The notes below the pieces were generated by a model. The model was not told the DNA's origin, ran no database searches, and was given only the letters and a program-made list of their open reading frames with translations. From Nectonema munidae (lineage: Eukaryota; Nematomorpha; Nectonematoida; Nectonematidae), in the NCBI GenBank assembly GCA_030549495.1, contig JAUIRK010000597.1, forward strand, positions 50,043 through 114,042: 64,000 nt of DNA. Direction: 5' to 3'. Shown here piece after piece: positions 26,880 through 36,100 of the stretch (position 1 is its first letter; every line of letters starts with the position of its first letter). The position numbers and the translations under genes are program-made.

Positions 26880-27400
26880 ACATTTGCATGTTTTTGCGCC
26901 TAGCTACTTTTTTCATGAAAAGGACGAGACGCTGTTGCTGATAAGCAGCATGCATCGTTATGGCACGCCCACTCTCTTTGCATGGTGGTGATTCAGAGCC
27001 AAGTCTTGAGACACGAAGAATGGCTGCTAAGTAGATTCTCCCCCCTACCTTGAAAATGGGATGCAGAATAAAGCGCCAGGTGCAAGGCATTACGATAATC
27101 TCCTAGTTTCTGCTGTGCAGTGTCATTTCTACATCGTCGTCGTCTTCTTATCATTGCCACGCATTTTGTTTATATCAGGAGTGGTGAAAGAATGACAGCT
27201 TAATTTGTGTGTCAACACGCCTTGCACCACAAAGAAGAGTGGACAACATGTACGCTCGCTCACTAAGGCCAATACAATCATCATAAAATAATATTGTTCC
27301 ATCGCTTTGCTATGCACAAGGAAATGCTATTTTGTATATCTTTGCTGCTGTGACAACTGGTCAGTCAGTACCTCTCCTCTATCGATCATCACTCCACCAC
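26880..27400. other. Less AT-rich island, candidate regulatory sequence
   Basis: G+C is visibly higher. It contains an octamer-like TTTGCAT word, TGACAGCT (an Exd/Hth-type site) and several short CGTCGTCG words. Reverse-strand open frames (26854-27090 and 27129-27317) lack motifs. No transposon termini were seen, which sets it apart from the repeats around it. Confidence 0.3.
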
Positions 27401-28152
27401 TAAAATTAATATTCAACATATAGGATGCTGCTTATTTGTTTACACGTTGTGGTGATCAAAGCGTGTGCACTTTTTGCCAATCAAATCCTATCTAATCCAT
27501 CCTTGTGATCACAGAGGGATTATGCTTTCTAATTATTATTTTCAAGCTCTATCACACTCTAATCCTTTTCTTTTTATAAAATTTCAAACGGCCCTTCTCA
27601 ACCACTTTATTCCTCCAAAGTTTTATCCAAGTAAAATAGTTAGTTTATAAATAAGTTTTGTTATCATCGTACGGTGTTTACAAGTATAAGCAGCTAGACG
27701 AATGTCGTGACCATCAATACTGTTATTATTATTATTATAACATAGCAAATGATAAATTTAATTAATCTTCTTGTGCGTGGTAGTATATACTAATACATTT
27801 AGCAATATGCTTGTATTGATTTTTAGACTAAATTCAATTTGCAGCATGTAAATGATTTTTGTTGCCTCTTCCAAAAGACTTCGTCAACAACGATGAAAAT
27901 AAGTGCACACACTCCAAATTTTTCTATCCTCAGGTCTTGAACAAGAGCGCTTCTTCAATCCTTCCTTCCTTCATGGACTCTTTCAAGATATACTCAGTCC
28001 TACTTATATATACTTCCTGTCTTCGTTTTTTGCTCTCTCTTGAAGGTAATTATTTTATACTTTAAAATTCACCACCCGTTAAAATGTAGCATCAACTTTA
28101 GGGGAATGTTTCATACGATTGACAATCTTTGTAGTTGGATGAGCCTGTTTAG
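27401..28152. other. AT-rich intergenic sequence
   Basis: Nothing recognised apart from short chance frames. Confidence 0.4.
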
Positions 28153-28280
28153 CCCGTTAACGCCCATGTCGACTATAGTCGACTTTACAAAAATAAAATC
28201 GTCTGCTTTTATTATTGCTTTTTAATACAAATCTTCTGCTTTACATTAGATATCGTCTGATTATTATGGTCGTTAACGGG
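28153..28280. mobile_element. Miniature element, family E (copy 2), flanked by TTAG
   Basis: Ends CCCGTTAACGCCCATG and TGGTCGTTAACGGG, with an interior holding AAAATCGTCTGCTTTTATTA and two more CTTCTGC or CGTCTGA words, as in 21923-22075. The flanking tetranucleotide is TTAG on both sides (28149-28152 and 28281-28284) rather than the usual TTAA. Confidence 0.65.
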
Positions 28281-29285
28281 TTAGCCTACTTTATAATTAT
28301 AACAAGTGGATTATTTCACTTCTCCAACACCTCTCTTTTATATTCTTTCTTCATTTTTTAGTCAATTATATGAGTGTAAGAATAGGAAAACCGAAACAAC
28401 TTGAATATATACTTTAAATCTCCAGATGGCCTAGTGATGGGTTATCCTTACCTAGTACTATTTTTACCATCTGTCAAGTTATCGAAGATTATTCTTCTCT
28501 TGGATCCTATTCCAACAACTAAAAAAATTGTCATTTTTTACTGAAACCAATTTTGATTAGTTAATATTATCCAATAAAAAGAAGATTTTGATAAAAATGG
28601 TGACAAAAGTACTAAAAACATTTAATAAATACGGGGAAGAGGGGCGTTGAGGCATCACGAAACTCCCTATTTATATGGGTCTAGAGAACTAATGTAGCTT
28701 CAAAAGAGCCCATGATACAACTAATGGATATATTTTGTTAAATTTTACGTCACCAATTGGACCCGCCACCTTCCGTTATGTCATTTGAATTTTTACCATG
28801 AAAGAAGTTTTAGTGAATGTGCTTCTCGCTTATCTAGAACCTCTTGAAGGATGAGATGTCAATGTGCGAATTCTTTTTGGGTAACGCATGGAGAAAATCG
28901 TATAATCTGATCAATTTTGTCTTTCCACAATTTAAATATGATCTTCAATGGATATTTAAAAATGGCCTATAATTTTTGTTTAGTCGTAAATCCGATATTT
29001 GACTTCAACTTTCAAATTATCATATATAATGGCTGTGTAATTAATAATGCTAAATTTTATGGCTTCATTGTTTGATAGAATCATTTGTAATATGGGATAT
29101 CTGTGTAAAAGAAATACCCTCTTCTAACTATAAATAAGATTTGTGTCAGCTGACGAATTTAATGCATGTTATTTCGTTTCATACATTTCTTTCTTTTATT
29201 CAAATAAAAACATAGACTATTGTTTTAGCTTTAATTTTTTTTATAACTTATGGAAACTTTTGAAAAAGCTTAGAGACATCGGACC
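28281..29285. other. AT-rich intergenic sequence
   Basis: A degenerate GCCTAGTGATGG word near 28430 may be a further SINE family 2 head. Nothing else recognised. Confidence 0.35.
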
Positions 29286-29289
29286 CGAC

Positions 29290-29645
29290 TGACTCATTGG
29301 ATCAAGAAAAGTTTAATACATGTTTTGCTCGGGAGTATAAAAATATAGTAAAACCTAGATGTGTCTATCCATCACAATCAATTGATAAGATGAAAAAGGA
29401 AGTATTAGCGAGAGTATCTGTGGGGTAAATATGGCTCCTTTTGGATGAAACAAAATTTCTCAAATCGTTCACAGGATGGCAAATTTTAAACCTGCTCCTA
29501 CCACCGTTACAATTATTTGAATCACTCCATTCCACATTCTTCTCATTTTTTTGAATGTTTGCATGATAAAAAATAAGTGTACTACACGCTATCAAGGCAA
29601 AAGAATTTCCCTGTAATAAAATGAGGCTTATTAGTTCGATTTCTT
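29290..29645 (+). pseudogene. Possible hAT-type transposase relic
   Basis: The + strand translation gives FNTCFAREYKNIVKPRCVYP followed by IWLLLDET and later FPCNKMRLIS. The order (N-terminal helix block, then a DET motif in a hydrophobic strand) resembles CGGBP1-like hAT transposases. The match is short and has stops. A 94-codon reverse-strand frame over the same bases is treated as its shadow. Confidence 0.3.
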
Positions 29646-30177
29646 GCACATATGATTGCTCGTGCTATAATTGGAGCAAGAAGTTCATCCGTTAAAATAT
29701 ATGAGATCATTTTTGCGATTGTTCCTGGTTTGGAATAACAATGCTCCTGGCTAGATTTTTAGATATAATTAAAATTTTCATTTACTGGTACTCAAGAATT
29801 CTAAAAATAAGATCTGTGGTTCGTTAGATTGCAAAGTTTGGTGACTTTCGCATTTATCACTGTCTTAATTTTTTTTGCATATTGTCGGTGGTGCCTTGGA
29901 TGGTATATAAAAAGAAAAATTTTAGGGTGGTTGTTCTCCATGTGAACGTTAGAACCAATGTCCTCAAATGTAATGCAGAGGAATTCAGTAATCTCTATTT
30001 AAAATAAGAGTTTTCTTCTTAAAAACACATAAATTACAACATAGAGAGACTACATAAGTAATTAATACCAATTAAATAAATATAGCAAGGGGCTCTGAAA
30101 ATTTTGTTACTTTAATTTAAGTGATTTTAAAAATATAAGCTTATATAAAGATCAGTTATTAAAGGAAAAGGTATCAT

Positions 30178-30310
30178 ATGGTATTTTCATCGAGAAGGCA
30201 CAATTGCGCCGCTTGTATCGAACTATGAGGAAAGCAAGCTTGATGCGGGATCGAACCCAAGACTTTGAGTTATCGAATCCAGCATCTAACCAATCCTACT
30301 CACGCCCCCG
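30178..30310 (-). mobile_element. SINE family 1, subfamily a
   Basis: The reverse strand reads GGCGTGAGTAGGATTGGTTA (A box), CTTGGGTTCGATCCCGCATC (B box) and a 3' domain GTTCGATACAAGCGGCGCAA to TTCTCGATGAAAATACC. The promoter boxes show a tRNA-derived SINE. The leader folds poorly as a tRNA, so it is not a tRNA gene. Confidence 0.8.
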
Positions 30311-31009
30311 TTTATTTTTTTTTATAAAGAAACAAACTAAATAAGTACCTGCGAATTAATATAATCACCTTTGCTTCATACACATACAAACCTCTTTACA
30401 ACATTTGTATGGATATTTTTATTTACTTTATTTTGTAATTTTAATTTTTTGAATAAAAGTCAAGTTTTTTTTATTTTTTTTATGAAACAACTATACAGCA
30501 ATCCTTCATAAAAATACTTCCGGAGATTTTTTTCATATCACTTTTTTAGAGGTGAGCTTTCTTCATATGATACATTAAGGGTGTTTGTTCCTCAAGTGAT
30601 CCAAAAGAAGTATGTTAGTCGAAGTACTCATGCCTCTGACATATATAGACGAGATAAATTTTATATGGCACATGTGTGTGTGTGTGTGTATTTTCCATCC
30701 ATCATTGAATATTTAGCATCTCAATGATCTCTAGTAAAGATAATCCCTATTTTCGAATTCAAAAGTTTGTATTTACTATCACTATAGGACCGTTTGAATA
30801 AAATTTAAGCCTTGTTGGGCATTAACACCACAGTTACAAGCGTCTAAATTTATTAAAAGGCTTTTTACTGCAAATTAATATTTGTGTTTCATATATTTTT
30901 CTTGTTTTTTATCGTCTCCCGTAGCCTTGCCACATCACTAATATAAATCTCTGAAATCATTTTCTAGACAACCTGGACCCTGCATATTGGTAGGCTCTCA
31001 GTCGGCTAA
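30311..31009. other. AT-rich intergenic sequence with a (TG)n tract
   Basis: A perfect (TG)n run of about 8 units lies at 30673-30688. Nothing else recognised. Confidence 0.5.
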
Positions 31010-31110
31010 TGGCCTAGCTGTCGAAGCGTATAATCGAGTGATCATTTTCTGATTTTTGACTATGCCTATCATTTGTCCAGTTATAAGAATATTCTTCACG
31101 ACCTTTTTTA
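31010..31110 (+). mobile_element. SINE family 2 copy
   Basis: The TAATGGCCTAGCTGTCGAAG head and the CTATCATTTGTCCAGTTATA...GAATATTCTTC tail match the copies at 8035-8160 and 18688-18790. The B box is decayed. Confidence 0.5.
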
Positions 31111-31318
31111 ACATTATTAGTCGGGGTGCCTCGCCATGTTCCCTCTCACTAGTCTACTTGGACCCTCCACTGAAAGATATTGCTCCAAAGTTAAAAATAT
31201 TATCCTATATAATATAACTTAGAGAAAAAAACATATGTATACTTTTTGCAAAATATTAAGTACATAGCAGAACAGTTGATATTACCTTTCTGCAAAGAAA
31301 TATTGAAGTGCTAAAAAG

Positions 31319-31582
31319 TTGAATCATATCTTCCTGTCAAACGATACCGTTAGAAGGCTAATAGGAGGAGGGGTGTCTGATGATATGTCAGGTGTGGTTT
31401 TATTGATTCGGAATACGATTTTCGACTTTTTTGCTCAGATTGATGAAACGATAGATGCTGCAAACGTATCTCAGATAAGAACCGGGTATACAATTTTTTA
31501 TTTTGCCAAATTCAGCAATAGAACCACTGTAAGAGAAACATTTGACAAAGTGATCAAAAAATTTTACAGCACATGGTATTAA
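31319..31582 (+). pseudogene. hAT transposase fragment (ZBED5/SCAND3-like)
   Basis: An 87-codon frame contains LSNDTVRRLI and FFAQIDETIDAANVSQI. These correspond to the LSN(D/N)TV.RRI and FA(L/I)Q.DESTD.AN..QL blocks of ZBED5-like hAT transposases, including the first catalytic Asp. The rest of the protein is absent nearby, so this is a fossil fragment about 1.4 kb upstream of the Robo exons. Confidence 0.65.
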
Positions 31583-31839
31583 GTTCTAATCTGGTTAAGC
31601 AAAAATCTAGAGATGTAATTGGTACCCAATGCGCTTTTTCCATAATTAATTTCTAAATTAAACAAGACTTACATTTTTAAGATTTTTTATTTTTTGTCCC
31701 CTCCCCTCACTAAAAAGCCCTGCCTTGTTATGATACTGACAACAAAAAGACTTAAACATTTCGAGATTTTTGCAGCACATTACCAACATGAATTTTCATC
31801 TAGATATAAGCTCTTTGGTTGCCGCACATTTATTTAACC

Positions 31840-32025
31840 TATTGATTAAAATGTATCGGTACGCTGGGTGTTTCAATCGAGAAAGCACAACTGTCCTGCT
31901 TGTGTCGAACTGTGAGCAAAGAAGTTTTCATGCTGGTCGAACCCAAGACCTTGTGGTATCCAGCATAGCCAACCATACTCACGCCTAGAGTCCCTGAATT
32001 TTTGTCTTCTCAGGAAACATTGAAA
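31840..32025 (-). mobile_element. SINE family 1, subfamily b (inverted partner of 12740-12920)
   Basis: It matches 12740-12920 in reverse over about 180 bp with few differences. This includes the flanking AATGTTTCCTGAGAAGAC on one side and ATCAATAGGTTAA on the other. A 72-codon + strand frame over it (31770-31988) is a shadow. Confidence 0.75.
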
Positions 32026-32084
32026 AATGTTGGTGTGGGTTCAGGAGGTCGATAAACGAGGAATTTGCTATTTTTGTATGGAGT

Positions 32085-32560
32085 ACTCGTGCCAGAGGGA
32101 GGCTAAAGGGTTGTTGGCCACACCATTTAAAGTACTATTGTCGTGAGCACGCACATGCATCATTCAGGCATTCAGGCATCACACAGGCATTCGGTGTATA
32201 ATGCCCGTTTCTTCGAGCCCGCCATTAACTTGGATTTGCTCTATCTGCTTTATTTAATTAAAATATTATTGTACTAGTCTTACTAAGCACACACTGCGCC
32301 AGTCCATTATGAATGAGAAAGGAAGATTATCGCGTTCTACACGCAAATTCCTGCCAGCTTATCAAAGAAGGGAGTGAGCGAATGTATTTATATAGCGTCA
32401 GATGGCACAAGCACCCTTTCTTTTGTTCCCATCTAACATAATTAAGCACTTTTAAAAGGCTTTCTATTTCTTTATCCTGGTAATAAGTAGTGTGGACAGT
32501 GGGGAGCATTGTAGCAATCCACTTCGTCCAACCACATTCCTCGCTTTTGATATTGTGTTT
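32085..32560. other. Less AT-rich island directly upstream of the Robo exons
   Basis: It contains CAGGCATT repeated three times with small variations (near 32165-32200) and a homeodomain-type TTTAATTAAAATATTATTG stretch. No coding frame with a known motif. It ends about 400 bp before the first recognised Robo exon and could be an intronic enhancer or the promoter region. Confidence 0.3.
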
Positions 32561-32950
32561 GTGGTAAATCTTGCTGATTAGGGGGAATGCGAAATCAATT
32601 TTAAGTCTAGGCAGAACTGAAAATCAATACTTTTTATTTTTTGTTATTATTACCAAATGGCTCTATTAAAATTTCGAGTCAGAGTTTGTATAACGCTTAG
32701 ATATGTCAAATATTGGTCATCGTATTTCTTTGAGAGGGTTAACAAAACTACTACAAAATAAAACGCCATCATTTATACCAAAATTTAACAAGAAAGTAAA
32801 TGTCTTTTATTATATAAGCGAAAAAGTTATTTCTTAGATGCTATTGGATGTGATACAACGAAGTCCTTTAGCCAGACAATTCTCACTTATGAAATTTTCA
32901 ATAATTCAAATATTCTTTTTGGTGTGTATAAACTATGCTTATTTTAAAAG

Positions 32951-33190
32951 AAATTTCAAGCGAGCTAGGCGACTCAACAGTACTCGTGTGTTCTCTTCCG
33001 CGGCAGTATCCATCTAGAAAATTATTGTGGTATAAAGACAATAAAAAAGTGAACTTGGACAAGAAAAGAGTGAGAAGCGATCAAAATAGTGGAAATTTAT
33101 TCATCGACTCCTTGAAGCATTCCGACGCTGGAACTTACTTCTGCAAGTCAGATATCGGAGAAAGCGATCTGCTTCAACTTGTTGTGAATG
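32951..33190 (+). CDS. robo: robo exon with Ig2
   Basis: It encodes an Ig2-type domain: LVCSLPRQYP supplies the first Cys and the P.R.YP signature of Robo Ig2, LLWYKD the core Trp, and HSDAGTYFC the second Cys. The acceptor is read as TTTTAAAAG (AG at 32949-32950). This gives a 240-nt exon with phase 1 at both ends, as expected for a single Ig-domain exon. The donor is GTAAGG at 33191. A stop at 32929-32931 in this frame rules out an earlier acceptor. Confidence 0.8.
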
Positions 33191-36100
33191 GTAAGGAGAA
33201 CTTTCGCCAAAAAAAATTGAAAGATTCTACATCCAATTATTCACTTTGTTTTAGTGAAGCCGACTTTCGTTAAGCCGCCAGAAGACAAGACTGTTTTAGC
33301 TGGAGAAGATGTTTTGTTCGAGTGCATCGTGAAAGGAAAGCCAAGTCCAGTTATCATTTGGAAACGTAGAGAAGGATCCGTGCCTTCAGGACGCACTAAA
33401 GTTACGGTAATATCTCTTAACCAATGCTTCCTATAAGCTATGAATTTGTGTACCCTGTTTGACTTCCAATATTTCATAGCAAAAATTCAATTAGTAATTG
33501 ACAAAAGCTTGACGCATTTTTTATAATAAATAAAGCATATGAGAAGTCACGCGAAATTTGATTCCAGTACTAATAAAATCTCCCCCGGTTCTAATAAATA
33601 AAACTTAAATGCACAAAGTAAATTTCGATTACTTGTTTTATTTGCGATAAAATAAATTATTTTTGACGCATACAGTATTTTATCTCTTTGTTTATAAATT
33701 GTAAGCAGAATAAGCACAACAATTTTTAACCGTCAGATCTATCAATATATTTTTCAGTTTCATAACAGTACATTAAAACTAAAATAATCTTTCGTTGCAC
33801 ACTTTTCTCCCTATACCCGATAGGTGAGCAAATCTCGTGCCTTCAGGAAAGATTATGCCCCCTGGAGAAAGTGAGGGTGATAAGTAAACTATGTTTTCTC
33901 TGCTTAGGAATCAACAGCCCTACTGATCAAGAAAGTCATGACAAGCGACGAGGGCGAGTACGTGTGTGAAGGCAGGAACTCGATTGGCAGCGTCGAGGCC
34001 ATCGCCATGCTCACCGTTCACTCGCGCCCCTCCTTCCTCGTGACGCCCAAGGACGTGCGAGTCGGCTTGAATGAGGTCGCTACCTTCGAATGCAGAACAA
34101 CGGGTAACATTCTATCCTTCTAATTTTAAATCTTTCCGTGCATGGGTGTTTAACCCTTTGATGACCACAATTTTTAAGGCTAATTTTATGATTTTTTTCA
34201 ATGGAATTTTATATACTTAAAGCGCATGATTTTCCATGGTAAACCTGTGCCACACTGGTTGTGAAAGGGTTAATGTCAATATGTATGTATTCGTATCATA
34301 TTTAGTGATGGTATTCAGTGAAAATTAACCGATGAATAAAACTGACTAATTCACGGTAACCGAGCCATAAATCACTGGTTAGTTCAACCTAGCAAATCAT
34401 AATAAAATTACATATATATCTTTTTATAAACGGCATTGCCCTACCTTATTTTTATGTTCTCGTACTTGTAATTATGTTGTAATAAAATTGCGTTCGATTT
34501 TTTGAACGACTATTTTTGTATCTTAGATAAATCTATTGATTTAAAATTTTCCAAAAATCGGTTAAAAGATATCACGCAATCAACTCGTTTCGCGAAAAAA
34601 CGATTAATTACCATCACTAATCTAGGCAGGCCCTTAGCCAGAAAAAAATTTGCGATGACCTAAAAACATATTAGCAACGGGGTTCCGAAATTTCTATATT
34701 CTATATACTATTATATCTCTATAGTAATATTTCTTTCATCCGTCATCTGTAGAAAGATTGGGATGTGCTAAAATTTGTGTACATTTACAAAATTAGTGTT
34801 GTTTTATGCAAAAGTTCTCAATTCTTTTAGAAATATTATTTTAAAAAAAATTTAGGGCATTATTTGGATACGGCCCTGAATCTATATACTCGTAAGTATG
34901 TCTAGATGTTTTTTGTGTCAAAAGTGTAAATAAAGAGGAAAGTTTTTGTCAAGAATGTCAAAAAATGTATATATAAGTGTATATGTATTGTACGATTGCG
35001 CTAACACTAAACCTAACCTCAACCCTAACATTAACTTTAATACTAACTCTACTACTAACACTGATGCTAATTCTACACTAATCTTAACCACAATAATAAT
35101 TTTCAAAAATTTTACACATTAAGGAGCATTTAGAAATATTGAATGTGCAGCAAGTTAAGGGATCCTGTGATTTGCTGGAGAGACATGAAGGGGAGGGGGG
35201 GGGGGGGGAGGTTTTTCTTAGGGGAGGAAAAAAATTGGATAGTCAAAATCAGCTGTAGACTGCATATTTTGAGTGAGCTCTTTTAAGAACATTTTTGCTT
35301 TATTTTCGTAAATAAAAGTACCACTGTATGATAAACAGAGGATGAATCCCTAGAAAAATTAACTAATTTGTCTGTTTTTCGTAAGTCACTGAAACGCCAA
35401 ACTATCAAATGTCATCATTTCAGGCTGTATTTCATAGTCGTAAGTGACATTTTCCAAGATGTTGCAGAGAAGTAAAATCATTACAAACATCGCTGCTGCT
35501 TAAATACTACGTCATATATGAAAGAAAGTCGTATTTCAATGACGTCAAATTTAAAATCGGTAACTAAATATATTTATTTATCATTAATAACTTCCTTACA
35601 TTTTTCCCTCTATATAAAATACTTTGTATTAAGTTTTTTTCCTCCAAATTTTAGTATTATTTTCATACAATATTTGGAAATTTTTTAGCTTTGAAGATAA
35701 ATGATACACTATTTTTACTCGATTGAAGAATTAAATCTCTTACCCTCCTTTCATAAAGAGTGCCTATGTTTTACTTTTTCGACACTTAAGCTTCAAAATG
35801 TTATACTTTCATAGTTTCATGTTTAGTGGTGTAGAAATAAACAATTAAATTATCAATATTATCAAAAGTTTATTGATACACAATTTTAGATTCACAGCTT
35901 CAAATAGCATTACGCGTGCGCGACAACTTTCCTGCTTAGTACTGAAAAATACAGCCGTATAAATTGATATACTTGATAATGCTCGGCTATTTTCATTAAA
36001 AAACAACTTTTTTCACTAGTTTTCGTTATAATGAGACTTCACCATATTAGCAAGGAGATGACACGAAAGTATATTTATTTTCACCTTATCTAGGTAAGCC

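Noticed and set aside
30178-30310. tRNA gene suggested by GGTTCGATCCC
   Set aside because: The A and B boxes belong to a repeated SINE. The acceptor and anticodon stems do not pair and the same unit recurs elsewhere.
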